NCBI GenBank assembly: GCA_018268255.1
Contig: JAFDWX010000003.1
Coordinates: 333,740-397,739 of the forward strand
DNA length: 64,000 bases
Direction: 5' to 3'
From: Armatimonadota bacterium
GTDB lineage: Bacteria > Armatimonadota > Fimbriimonadia > Fimbriimonadales > Fimbriimonadaceae
Position 1 is the stretch's first letter; the number at the start of each line of letters is the position of its first letter. Below are positions 1 through 8,322 of the stretch, piece by piece. The notes beneath the pieces are model-generated. The model was given only the letters and a program-made list of their open reading frames with translations. It made no database searches and had not been told where the DNA came from. The translations under genes were made by a program, and so were the position numbers.

Positions 1-44
1 ATAGGGGCCAGATGCGCCTTCTGCGCGATCTCCAAATTAGTCAT
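1..44 (-). CDS. fhs: Formate-tetrahydrofolate ligase, first 14 codons only (cut by window start)
   Basis: The minus strand from 44 reads ATG and then MTNLEIAQKAHLAP before leaving the window. This matches the conserved N-terminus of formate-tetrahydrofolate ligase (a DIEIAQ-like stretch followed by a proline), the ATP-dependent enzyme that makes 10-formyl-THF. An AAGG stretch lies about 8 nt upstream of the ATG. Only 14 residues are visible, so the call rests on a short signature. If it is right, the secreted-protein gene to the right is divergent and must start well after position 44. Confidence 0.45.
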   Translation of the reverse strand, partial: MTNLEIAQKAHLAP

Positions 45-193
45 TTATGAACCTTGATTCGCGCTCCATGATGAAATTCCGGCTGGCAGCCGTAAAAAAC
101 GCAAAAACACCGGCAGATTTAGCTCGAATCGGTGTGGATTGGCATAGAATGTCGCTTATGTTCCGGGGATACCTTGGTTTGACCGCTCGAACG

Positions 194-2575
194 ATGAAGT
201 TCGCGCTTCCTTTGTCGCTTATAGGCTTGGCAGGTTTGGCTTCCGCTCAGTACACGTCGCAAAACATCACGATGTTCAAGCACTTGACATTGGCCCAGCT
301 CGGGACGACAGCTGGTAACGATGTCTGGGGTTACACCTCACCGACGGGGCGCGAGTATGCGCTAGTGGGTGGTTACGATCGGACCATCGTCGTCGAAGTG
401 ACCAATCCGTCGAACCCAGTGATCCTCGCTTCGTTTGCGCACACAGGCAGTGACTGGAGCGACATCAAGGTTTACCAAAGCTATGCCTATGTCGTAAGCG
501 AAGGCTCAGGTGTGGGAATTCAGGTCCTGGATCTCTCGAATATCGACAGCGGGCAAGTGCTTCTCGTCAAAACCGTGACCAATCCCGGGCGCACGCATAA
601 CGTCGCAATCGATACCTACAGCGGCTTCTTGTACACCTGCGGATCCAACCAGGGCGATGCCACAACAATGTTCTTCAGTCTGGCCAACCCCGCGAACCCG
701 GTGAAGGTGGGCCAGTGGACCCAGAACTACCAGCACGATGCGCAAATCGTTACCTATACTTCGGGTCCCTACGCGGGTCGGCAGATTTTCTTCGGCTGTT
801 CCGAGGGCCGTGGGATGGATATTATCGACGTCACGAACAAGTCGGCTCCGTTCCGCATTTCGCGAACTCCCTATCCGAACGTGACCTACTGCCACCAGGG
901 GTGGCTCAGTCCAGATCGCCAGTATTTCTATCTGGACGACGAACTCGATGAGCAGACATACGGTTTCTCAACCAACTCGCGAATTTTCGATGTTTCGAAT
1001 CTCACGGCCCCGGCTCTGGTGGGGAGTTTCTCAAGCGGCAGTCCGAGTATCGACCACAACCAATATGTCCTTGGGAACTACATCTTCCAAGCGAATTATC
1101 GGAGCGGTCTTAGGGTGTTCGACCGAAGCAATCCAACGGCTCCGGTACAGGTCGGTTACTTCGACACCTATCCCGGCAGCGATGCGAATCAATTCAACGG
1201 CGCCTGGAGCAGCTACCCTTACTTCCCCAGCGGAAACGTGATTGTCAATGATATCGAGGGTGGCCTGTTCGTTCTCGACGTGACTGGAATCACGACCGGC
1301 GTAACATTCACCTACCCCGAAAATAAGCCGTCGATGATCAACCCCGACGGTGGAACCACGGTCAAGGTCAAGCTTACACCTCGAAACACGACGGTAACGA
1401 GTGCGAAGCTCAAGTGGACCATTGGGACCGTGTGGAATGAGGTTCCGATGACCTCACTTGGGAACGATACTTTTCAGGCTGCGTTCCCGGCAATCGACTG
1501 CGGGGCAAGGGTGAAATTCTATGTCGAAGCGTTGGCTGCCAACGGCAAGAATTACTTCGATCCTGCTGGTGCCTCGGCCGAACCTAATGTCGCGATCAGC
1601 CAGGATTCGGCGACGCCGATCTTTACAGACAACGGGGATACCGACTTGGGATGGGCAGTCACCAACACCGCTGTATCCGACGGAGGCTGGGTTCGAGCCG
1701 TCCCGGTAGGCAACGGCGGTGGTCGATTTGACCCTCCTACAGCCGACGGAGGTTCAGGTGCTTGCTTCGTTACAGGCAATGGAGCAAATCAGGATTTGGA
1801 CGGTGGACCGACGGTCCTTACGTCACCCACGATCAATTGCGGCGGGACAGGCGAATACTACGTGAGCTACTCCCGTTGGTACAACTCCAACTTGGAGAAC
1901 GACAACTTCACCGTCGAAATCTCCAATAATAACGGCGCTTCGTGGACGCCGCTGGAGAATGTCACCGCTGCGAGTGGTGTTTGGACCAAAAAGGAGTTTC
2001 GAGTCGCTGATTTCGTACCTCCGACTTCGACGGTGAAACTGCGTTTCACAGCGACGGATAATCCCAACGACTCCGCGCTCGAAGCTGGAGTTGACAGCAT
2101 TTCGGTTCGAAAAATCGAGTGCGTAACTCCGGTTATCAGCGGAACCGTGATCCTTCAGCAGTTCGATGGCAACATTCAAACGGAGCCGATCACCGTAACG
2201 CTCAGCAAGGACGAGGTTGTCCAAGACCAGCGGGTGGTGACGCTCAATGCCAGTGGGGTCTTCAGTTTCACAACCAGTCTGCGTGGTCGATACAACATCT
2301 CGATCAAGGGTGATCACTGGCTTAGGAAAACGTTCGGCGAGACGCTGGTCGGTGCCGAAGGGGTCAACCTTTCCGCGTCTTTGGTCAACGGAGATATCGA
2401 TAACGACAACGCCATAACGATCTTCGATTACGTGGCGCTTTCGGACGCATTCGACGCGACAGAGGGTGCTGCTAACTGGAACGCGCTGGCCGATCTGGAC
2501 GGCGATGGCATTATCAGTATCTTCGACTACATTATCCTGTCGGCGAACTTCGACATGACTGGAGACGGATACTAA
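194..2575 (+). CDS. Secreted choice-of-anchor B (LVIVD-repeat) protein with C-terminal dockerin-like module
   Basis: The frame is open from 47, but ATG 194 is preferred because it begins a clean signal peptide (MKFALPLSLIGLAGLASA, then Q). The N-terminal half carries LVIVD-type beta-propeller repeats (for example IQVLDLSN, MDIIDVTN, LRVFDRSNPTAPVQVG), typical of choice-of-anchor B family surface proteins. The middle holds a beta-sandwich region. The last ~190 residues contain a carboxypeptidase-regulatory-like Ig fold with the motif IKGDHWLRK, then two EF-hand-like dockerin repeats (DNDNAITIFDYVALS and DLDGDGIISIFDYIILS). The same C-terminal module ends the metallopeptidase at 4531-7443. It is probably exported and surface-attached; substrate and partner are unknown. 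No strong Shine-Dalgarno precedes 194. Confidence 0.85.
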   Translation: MKFALPLSLIGLAGLASAQYTSQNITMFKHLTLAQLGTTAGNDVWGYTSPTGREYALVGGYDRTIVVEVTNPSNPVILASFAHTGSDWSDIKVYQSYAYVVSEGSGVGIQVLDLSNIDSGQVLLVKTVTNPGRTHNVAIDTYSGFLYTCGSNQGDATTMFFSLANPANPVKVGQWTQNYQHDAQIVTYTSGPYAGRQIFFGCSEGRGMDIIDVTNKSAPFRISRTPYPNVTYCHQGWLSPDRQYFYLDDELDEQTYGFSTNSRIFDVSNLTAPALVGSFSSGSPSIDHNQYVLGNYIFQANYRSGLRVFDRSNPTAPVQVGYFDTYPGSDANQFNGAWSSYPYFPSGNVIVNDIEGGLFVLDVTGITTGVTFTYPENKPSMINPDGGTTVKVKLTPRNTTVTSAKLKWTIGTVWNEVPMTSLGNDTFQAAFPAIDCGARVKFYVEALAANGKNYFDPAGASAEPNVAISQDSATPIFTDNGDTDLGWAVTNTAVSDGGWVRAVPVGNGGGRFDPPTADGGSGACFVTGNGANQDLDGGPTVLTSPTINCGGTGEYYVSYSRWYNSNLENDNFTVEISNNNGASWTPLENVTAASGVWTKKEFRVADFVPPTSTVKLRFTATDNPNDSALEAGVDSISVRKIECVTPVISGTVILQQFDGNIQTEPITVTLSKDEVVQDQRVVTLNASGVFSFTTSLRGRYNISIKGDHWLRKTFGETLVGAEGVNLSASLVNGDIDNDNAITIFDYVALSDAFDATEGAANWNALADLDGDGIISIFDYIILSANFDMTGDGY

Positions 2576-2596
2576 GCCAAAACCCTCGAGTGAGAA

Positions 2597-2627
2597 GCCC
2601 TCTGGCGGTTTCGCCGGAGGGCCTTTT
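2597..2627 (+). terminator. Rho-independent terminator
   Basis: An 11-bp stem (GCCCTCTGGCG, loop GTTT, CGCCGGAGGGC, one G-U pair) is followed by CTTTTCG. It lies between the convergent LVIVD-protein gene and the haem-protein gene. Confidence 0.75.
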
Positions 2628-2630
2628 CGT

Positions 2631-3830
2631 TCACGAACCTGTCAACACGTAGATCCAGAAGCGATCCCGGTACTCACCGTAGCCGCTCAGCACGTCTTTG
2701 ATCGCTTTGTTTTGGTTCGCTGAGCATTTTTCCGTGTTGGAATATTGAGCTTCGAAGCGAAGCTTGAGTCCGGGTTCCAAGCCGACTGGTTCGGCGAAAT
2801 TGTAAGCAAACGGCCAATTGTAGTCCCATCGTCGTGCCTGGAAAAGTGCCTTTCGATCTGGGCCGTCTCCTGCCGTCAGCTGCATTCGATCCAAGTAGTG
2901 GCCTGCCTCTGGCAAAACGGCGTACGCTCGAGTCGCGGTCGCTTGGGTGAATTCGTTGACAAGAGTCTCGGAAGTGTTCGGCGGCAAACTCCAATCATCG
3001 GTTCCGAGCTTAATCCATTTTGGATTCCGCACCGAATTTTGAGACGAAGATCGAATTCGGACTTCCATGTTCTCACCCAAGCCACTCGGTTGGACCAAGA
3101 CAAGCAATGTTAAGTCCTTGGGACGCCCCTCGGGTTTGGCTACCCAGGTGGTCGGTGTACCTGGAGCCCAAACTGCCAGCAGGCGATCAGTTGGAACGGG
3201 GTACTCACCGAGAGTCTCTTTTGAGATGGGCGGCTGGTGTTCAACATCGTAAAAGAACACAATCTGCCGGACAGCTTGCGGGGCTGAGGTCGACACCTCC
3301 CAATTTCGCTCAAAATCCAATCCGGCCGGGGCAGGCACCCGAATCTGGAGAACATAGGGCAAGCCGTCCTCTTTGAGTTTTGCTTTGGCCACCACTGCTC
3401 CCGGGGCAACTGGCTTGACCAAGGGTGGCGGCGTGGGATTTCCTTTGGGCATCTTGTCCAAAACCCAGCGTTGGACCATGAGAGATTCATCATCTGTAAC
3501 TTCACACAGGTCGCCAAACGATCCTAAATCAGAGGATCCGGCTACAGGCGGCATCCTTCGCGAAACGACCATATCGGTGACGAGCTTGCCTCTCTTGGCA
3601 AAATGCTCGTATCTCTCAAGCGGGAAGGGAGCGGTGCCACCTGTGGTGTGGCAGGGCAGACATTTGCGCGCAAAGAAGGGCTGCAAATCAGCATAAGTTG
3701 GGTGGTCCAGCGCTTGCGAGGCAGTCTTACCCGTGGAAGGGAGAAGCGATACCGCAACTACCCCTAGGATTGCGCTTCCCAACGCGATCACGTTGAATCT
3801 GCTGATTTTCAAAACCACGTGTTCTATCAT
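2631..3830 (-). CDS. Membrane-anchored cytochrome c-like protein with single CxxCH haem site
   Basis: ATG 3830 is chosen over the upstream 3869 because it gives a short N-tail followed by a transmembrane or signal segment (residues ~10-30) and does not run into the divergent gene. A c-type haem site CLPCH sits at residues 57-61, followed by the context TAPFPLERYEHFAKR and a later MPP, where the Met could be the distal ligand. The remaining ~300 residues resemble the C-terminal copper-monooxygenase-like/beta-sandwich part of proteins in which a redoxin domain is fused to a cytochrome domain. Here the redoxin is a separate divergent gene 8 bp away. Probable role is periplasmic electron transfer; the substrate is unknown. 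Confidence 0.7.
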   Translation of the reverse strand: MIEHVVLKISRFNVIALGSAILGVVAVSLLPSTGKTASQALDHPTYADLQPFFARKCLPCHTTGGTAPFPLERYEHFAKRGKLVTDMVVSRRMPPVAGSSDLGSFGDLCEVTDDESLMVQRWVLDKMPKGNPTPPPLVKPVAPGAVVAKAKLKEDGLPYVLQIRVPAPAGLDFERNWEVSTSAPQAVRQIVFFYDVEHQPPISKETLGEYPVPTDRLLAVWAPGTPTTWVAKPEGRPKDLTLLVLVQPSGLGENMEVRIRSSSQNSVRNPKWIKLGTDDWSLPPNTSETLVNEFTQATATRAYAVLPEAGHYLDRMQLTAGDGPDRKALFQARRWDYNWPFAYNFAEPVGLEPGLKLRFEAQYSNTEKCSANQNKAIKDVLSGYGEYRDRFWIYVLTGS

Positions 3831-3838
3831 AGTAGTAA

Positions 3839-4423
3839 ATGAAGTCCTTTTACGGAGTTTTGTGCGCATTTATGTTTCTGTCGGTCGCCCGCGCCGACCT
3901 ACCGAGTGAATCACTCGCGATCCCAGCCATGAAAGATTCCAAGGAGGCTTCGCTTAGAATAGAGCACCTGGGGCAGAAACTCACGGTTGTGATCTTTGTA
4001 ACGACAGACTGCCCTGTATCCAACCGGTATGCGCCTGAGTACCGCCGACTCGTCGATGAATATCGGCCCAAGGGTGTGGCCTTTGTCTTTGCGTATGTCG
4101 ACCCGGAAACTACTTGGAAGCAGGTAAAGGACCACCAGAGTCAGTTAAAATTCTCCGGTACCTCGGTGCTCGATGTGGATCATCAGCTTGCGAAAGCGCT
4201 GGGTGCTATCACCACTCCCGAAGCTGTTGTTCTGAGTCGCGACGGAAAAATGCACTATCGGGGTCGGATCGATGACCGTTACGTGGAGCATGCCCGTGCC
4301 AACTCCAAGCCTGTAAATGCGGACCTTCGCAATGCGTTGACCGCGTTGCTTGGCGGGAAAGAACCATCGGTCAAGGAAGCGAGCGCGATCGGTTGCGCAA
4401 TTCCTGGCCTTGATGAGCAGTAG
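3839..4423 (+). CDS. Exported redoxin / AhpC-TSA-like thioredoxin-fold protein
   Basis: A 194-residue protein with a signal peptide (MKSFYGVLCAFMFLSVARA). It has a thioredoxin-like fold core (VVIFVTTDCPVSNRYAPEY). The active-site cysteine is C58 in DCPVSNRY, so the usual CxxC is replaced by CPVS. That is the form seen in redoxin domains fused to haem-binding domains in several phyla. The start lies only 8 bp from the start of the divergent cytochrome gene. No Shine-Dalgarno is visible; TATCAT at 3825-3830 ends 8 nt before the ATG and may be a -10 element. Likely a periplasmic thiol oxidoreductase acting with the haem protein (inference). Confidence 0.75.
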   Translation: MKSFYGVLCAFMFLSVARADLPSESLAIPAMKDSKEASLRIEHLGQKLTVVIFVTTDCPVSNRYAPEYRRLVDEYRPKGVAFVFAYVDPETTWKQVKDHQSQLKFSGTSVLDVDHQLAKALGAITTPEAVVLSRDGKMHYRGRIDDRYVEHARANSKPVNADLRNALTALLGGKEPSVKEASAIGCAIPGLDEQ

Positions 4424-4442
4424 ACCCCGTATTTCTAACGGG

Positions 4443-4471
4443 TTGGATTTCAGCCGGACGTTCTGTACACT
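4443..4471 (+). promoter_or_regulatory. Sigma70-type promoter for the metallopeptidase gene
   Basis: -35 TTGGAT (4443-4448), 17-nt spacer, -10 TACACT (4466-4471). The predicted transcript start is about 50 nt before ATG 4531. Confidence 0.5.
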
Positions 4472-4530
4472 AACAGAGACATCCCAAGACACTCGTTTTG
4501 GGCTACTGCTTCGTGTTCAGAGGAGACCGA

Positions 4531-7443
4531 ATGAAGATTTCTCGATACTTAGTGCTTGCAGGCGTCGTAGCCGCAAGCTCGGCTTTTGCCGCACCTCAAA
4601 AGGTGGCATGGCTGCAAATTTCGCAAGCAAATCCAGCTGTATACGCTAGCCCAATTGTTCCAAGGCTACGCAACTTTGCGGCTTACAACCTGAATTTCAA
4701 TGAGTTGAAGGGCGAACTGGCCCATGCGCCAGTCGATCGAACGGGAACCTACTCGGGCTTTCCTGTGATGATCAGCCTTCCTCGCCCAGATGGCACCGTC
4801 GAGCGATTTTTTGCTGTGGAGCAGCCTATTTACACTCCAGAGCTCCAAGCGCAGCATCCCGAGACCAAAACCTACTACGTCAAGGGCATCGATGATCCAA
4901 CTCGAACCGGACGAATCGGGTTTACATCCATCGGATTCCACGGCATCGTCCTCGGTGGTGATGGAGCCTACTATCTGGACTCCGTTGCAGCTAATCGCCA
5001 AAACACGGTCACCTCTTACTTCAAGTCCGATCTCGCACCGAAGGGCGAACCCTGGGTCTGCTCCACCGTGGGCGGCGATGATCTGGGTGAAATGGATGGA
5101 TATGGAAACAATGGCCTAGGATTCACCGCTACCGGAACGAACCTTAAGACCTATCGCCTCGCGATGAATGCAACCATCGAATACACCGCGGCTCGTGGTG
5201 GTACGGTGGCTGCTGCGCAAGCGGCAATCGTGACCAGCATCAACCGCGTAAATGCGATTTATGAGCGCGATATGGCGATGCGCATGACGCTCGTGCTGAA
5301 CAACCCGTCTATCGGATCGGACACGTTCAGCAACACAAATGGCTCGGCCATGCTTTCTCAGAACCAAACGGCATGCGACGCAAATCCCGGTAACGCTAAC
5401 TACGATATCGGACACGTGTTCTCCACGGGTGGCGGCGGCGTGGCGTACTTGAACGGTATTCGAACCAGCAGTCTCAAAGCGGGTGGCGTAACCGGTTCGC
5501 CAAGTCCCGTCGGTGATGCCTTCGACATCGATTACGTTGCCCACGAGATGGGTCACCAATACGGCGGCAACCACTCGTTTAACGGCACTGCAGGAAGCTG
5601 CGGCGGTGGAAACCGAAACGCATCAACTGCGTGGGAACCAGGGTCAGGTTCTACCATCATGGCCTACGCAGGCATCTGCGGCACGGATGACCTTCAAACG
5701 AACTCGGATGCAATGATGCACACCGGGAACTATGATGAGATCATCAGCACACGCAACCTTGCGATCGGAACCCAAACGAGCGTAAGCAACACGCCTCCGG
5801 TGATCACTCCGCCTACGAATGTCACCATCCCGTATAACACTCCTTTCATTTTGGATTGCACGGCAACTGATGCCGAGGATGCGGGTCTGACCTATGCGTG
5901 GGAGCAGATGAATGCTGGCTCGCCAAACTGGCGAAGCGTTCTGCCGACTGCTGTTTCCTACCGAATTTTCCCACGATTGAGCACGGTACTAGGCGGCGCG
6001 GCAGTTGTTGGCGAGACCAAGGCGACTGCAGCCAAGACCATGACCATGCGCGTGACTGTTCGAGACAATCACGCGGGTGGCGGCGGTTCTGACTATAAGG
6101 CCATGTCCGTTGCAGCAACGCAGGCTCCGATGTCGGTCACTTCTCAAACAACCAACACCACGTACAATTCCGGATCCTCCGTTCCGGTTACTTGGAACAA
6201 GGGTGGAACCACAGATGCCAACGTTCGAATGTACATGTCGTACAACTCGGGCACGGACTTCTTTACGGCAACCCCTGTCGATCTTGGCCTCTTCCCCAAC
6301 AGCGGATCGGCTAACATCACGTTCCCGTACATTGGCAACCGAACCAGCACCGTCCGACTCCTGATCAAGGGCGAAGGCAACGCCTGGTTCAATGTCAACT
6401 CGATCAACTTCTCGAGCAACGAGAGTAACAGCGTTACGCACACTGCTGCTCCTGCATCGGTGATTTCTGGTACGGGTGCTACTGGCACCCTATCGTTGGC
6501 AAGTGTTGCTCCGACCGGTGGTCTGACATTTACCCTGAGCGACAACAATGCGAACGTGACTGTCCCAGCTTCGGTTACGGTTCCAGCTGGTCAGACTTCG
6601 GTGGACTACCCGATTACCACCAGCGTTGTCGGCGCAGACGCAACCGTTACAGTGACGGCAGCACGAATGAACTACACCAAGCTGGCGCAGTTCACGCTCA
6701 AAGCTAATACGGCACCCACCGCTAACAACGATAGCTACTCCGTGAGCTACAACACCCCGTTGACGGTCAACTCGCCGGGCGTGCTTGGCAATGACTCCGA
6801 TCCCCAGGGTTCGGCGATCACTGCTCAAATCGTTTCCAACCCCACGAAGGGAACGGTTGTTCTCAACTCGAACGGTTCCTTCACCTACACGCCGAACAGC
6901 GGTCAGTCTGGTGTTGACACGTTCACGTACAAAGCGTCAGACGGAGTTTTGACCAGCTCAAACGCCACAGTGACCCTCACCATCGACGCACCCGCAGCCA
7001 AGCTGCTGGGCACGGTGAATTTGGAAGGCCTCGCAGTGGATCCGAGTGGAATCGACGTGGTAGTGACGTTGGACAATGGTTCGACCACCAACACCTACAC
7101 CGCAACTCTCGACTCCAGCGGCCAATACTCGATCGACCTTCCGACATCCTTGACGGGCACGTTCGACGTGTACATCAAGGCGAATCACTGGCTCCGCAAG
7201 CTGGTCGGATCGCGAACCCTGACCGGTTCGGGCAATACGACCGCCGATGCATCGCTGCTCAACGGCGACGTTGACGGTGATAACACGGTCACGATCTTCG
7301 ACTATCAGATCCTCTCGAACCTCTTCGACCAGTCCATTTCGGCTACCAACGCGGTTCCCGATGCGGATCTTGACGAGGACGGAGCGGTCACGATCTTCGA
7401 CTACGTGATGCTCTCCATGAATTTCGACCTATTCGGCGACTAG
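4531..7443 (+). CDS. Secreted reprolysin-like (M12-type) zinc metallopeptidase with Ig/cadherin-like and dockerin-like domains
   Basis: ATG 4531 follows a good Shine-Dalgarno (AGAGGAGA, 4519-4526) and opens a signal peptide MKISRYLVLAGVVAASSAFA. The zinc site HEMGHQYGGNH is at residues 338-348 and contains all three His ligands and the catalytic Glu. A propeptide-like region precedes it. C-terminal to the catalytic domain are beta-sandwich repeats, a cadherin/VCBS-type repeat (NDSYSVSYNTPL to DTFTYKASDG), an Ig-like unit with IKANHWLRK, and two dockerin-like calcium loops (DVDGDNTVTIFDYQILS, DLDEDGAVTIFDYVMLS). The product is extracellular or surface-held. Family and export are firm; the target protein is unknown. 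Confidence 0.9.
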   Translation: MKISRYLVLAGVVAASSAFAAPQKVAWLQISQANPAVYASPIVPRLRNFAAYNLNFNELKGELAHAPVDRTGTYSGFPVMISLPRPDGTVERFFAVEQPIYTPELQAQHPETKTYYVKGIDDPTRTGRIGFTSIGFHGIVLGGDGAYYLDSVAANRQNTVTSYFKSDLAPKGEPWVCSTVGGDDLGEMDGYGNNGLGFTATGTNLKTYRLAMNATIEYTAARGGTVAAAQAAIVTSINRVNAIYERDMAMRMTLVLNNPSIGSDTFSNTNGSAMLSQNQTACDANPGNANYDIGHVFSTGGGGVAYLNGIRTSSLKAGGVTGSPSPVGDAFDIDYVAHEMGHQYGGNHSFNGTAGSCGGGNRNASTAWEPGSGSTIMAYAGICGTDDLQTNSDAMMHTGNYDEIISTRNLAIGTQTSVSNTPPVITPPTNVTIPYNTPFILDCTATDAEDAGLTYAWEQMNAGSPNWRSVLPTAVSYRIFPRLSTVLGGAAVVGETKATAAKTMTMRVTVRDNHAGGGGSDYKAMSVAATQAPMSVTSQTTNTTYNSGSSVPVTWNKGGTTDANVRMYMSYNSGTDFFTATPVDLGLFPNSGSANITFPYIGNRTSTVRLLIKGEGNAWFNVNSINFSSNESNSVTHTAAPASVISGTGATGTLSLASVAPTGGLTFTLSDNNANVTVPASVTVPAGQTSVDYPITTSVVGADATVTVTAARMNYTKLAQFTLKANTAPTANNDSYSVSYNTPLTVNSPGVLGNDSDPQGSAITAQIVSNPTKGTVVLNSNGSFTYTPNSGQSGVDTFTYKASDGVLTSSNATVTLTIDAPAAKLLGTVNLEGLAVDPSGIDVVVTLDNGSTTNTYTATLDSSGQYSIDLPTSLTGTFDVYIKANHWLRKLVGSRTLTGSGNTTADASLLNGDVDGDNTVTIFDYQILSNLFDQSISATNAVPDADLDEDGAVTIFDYVMLSMNFDLFGD

Positions 7444-7464
7444 TTGCTTTCGGGAAGAAATTCG

Positions 7465-7498
7465 GCCCCTGTCTTCCAAGTGGGAGGCAGGGGCTTTG
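7465..7498 (+). terminator. Rho-independent terminator
   Basis: A 13-bp stem with wobble pairs (GCCCCTGTCTTCC / GGGAGGCAGGGGC, loop AAGT) is followed by TTTG, just after the peptidase stop codon. Confidence 0.65.
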
Positions 7499-7594
7499 TG
7501 CTTCTCGGGTATCATCTTCACTTGCCGCAAGGCTCTCTGCTCGGATCGATGTATCTCGAGCCAACCCAAGTCCATAGGGAGCAAGAATAGAATT

Positions 7595-7888
7595 TTGAAT
7601 ACGAGAAAGTACGAAGCGTTGTACATTGTCGCCCCCACGATGAGCGACTCCGAAGTGAAGGCCATTGCCGAGCGATTTAAAGGCGTCGTCGAGACCCAAG
7701 GCGGAACGGTTGAAAAGGCCGAGAAGTGGGAGAAGCGCAAGATGGCTTACGAAGTCGGAGGCCATCGCGAAGGCAACTACATTATCATGCTGTTCGAGGC
7801 CGAAGGCAAGATTCCAGCCGAGTTGAGCCGACAGATGCGCAACAGCGATGACGTCCTGCGCCATCGCATCTACCTCAAAGAGGACTAA
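7595..7888 (+). CDS. rpsF: 30S ribosomal protein S6
   Basis: The S6 ferredoxin-like fold is recognisable from RKYEALYIVAPTMSDSEV, GGTVEKAEKWEKRKMAYEV and GNYIIMLFEAEGKIPAELSRQMR to the C-terminal LRHRIYLKED. The longer open frame to 7496 has no S6 character upstream of residue 34. TTG 7595 is taken as the start, giving 97 residues, with AGGGAG at 7576-7581 as a somewhat distant Shine-Dalgarno. ssb follows after 3 nt, the usual rpsF-ssb operon. rpsR and rplI, common in this operon elsewhere, are absent here; an isomerase gene follows instead. Confidence 0.92.
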   Translation: MNTRKYEALYIVAPTMSDSEVKAIAERFKGVVETQGGTVEKAEKWEKRKMAYEVGGHREGNYIIMLFEAEGKIPAELSRQMRNSDDVLRHRIYLKED

Positions 7889-7891
7889 ACC

Positions 7892-8314
7892 GTGATCAAT
7901 CGAGTTGTTCTGGTGGGTCGACTTACGCGAGACCCTGAACTGCGGACGACAACGACAGGCAAGAGCGTCTGCACGTTTTCGATTGCTGTGACCAAGAAGA
8001 TCAAGCCGAGCGACGGATCGCCCGACGCGGATTTCTTCAACGTGACGGCGTGGGGCCAAACCGCTGATTATGTTTCCAACTACCTCACCAAAGGCAGATT
8101 GGTTGGCGTGGACGGTCGCCTCCAAAGCCGCAAATACACAGCGAGCGACGGTTCAAACCGCGAGGTCATCGAAGTGGTTGCGGACAACGTCCAGGGCCTG
8201 GATCGTCCGCGCGACGATGCTGGTGGTGCACCGCATGGCGGAGGCCACACTGCAGCAGTAGCGTCGGGACCAGCACCCGATCCGGACGAATACGATCCCT
8301 TTGCCGATAACTAA
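7892..8314 (+). CDS. ssb: Single-stranded DNA-binding protein
   Basis: GTG start 3 nt after rpsF. The N-terminal ~110 residues form the SSB OB-fold (INRVVLVGRLTRDPELR, FSIAVTK, DFFNVTAWG, GRLVGVDGRLQSRKY). A short Gly/Ala/Pro linker follows, then an acidic tail ending PDEYDPFADN. The usual partner-binding tip ends exactly in -PF; here PF is followed by three extra residues (ADN). It protects ssDNA and recruits replication and repair proteins. Confidence 0.95.
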   Translation: MINRVVLVGRLTRDPELRTTTTGKSVCTFSIAVTKKIKPSDGSPDADFFNVTAWGQTADYVSNYLTKGRLVGVDGRLQSRKYTASDGSNREVIEVVADNVQGLDRPRDDAGGAPHGGGHTAAVASGPAPDPDEYDPFADN

Positions 8315-8322
8315 GTTTCAAC

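Noticed and set aside
47-193. N-terminal extension of the LVIVD-repeat protein
   Set aside because: It lacks family character and sits before a clean signal peptide at 194. It also starts 2 nt from the proposed divergent fhs start codon.
506-895. Long antisense open frames inside the LVIVD-protein gene and similar ones under most large genes
   Set aside because: They lie opposite or out of frame with genes supported by domains and signal peptides, and show no recognisable family or ribosome site.
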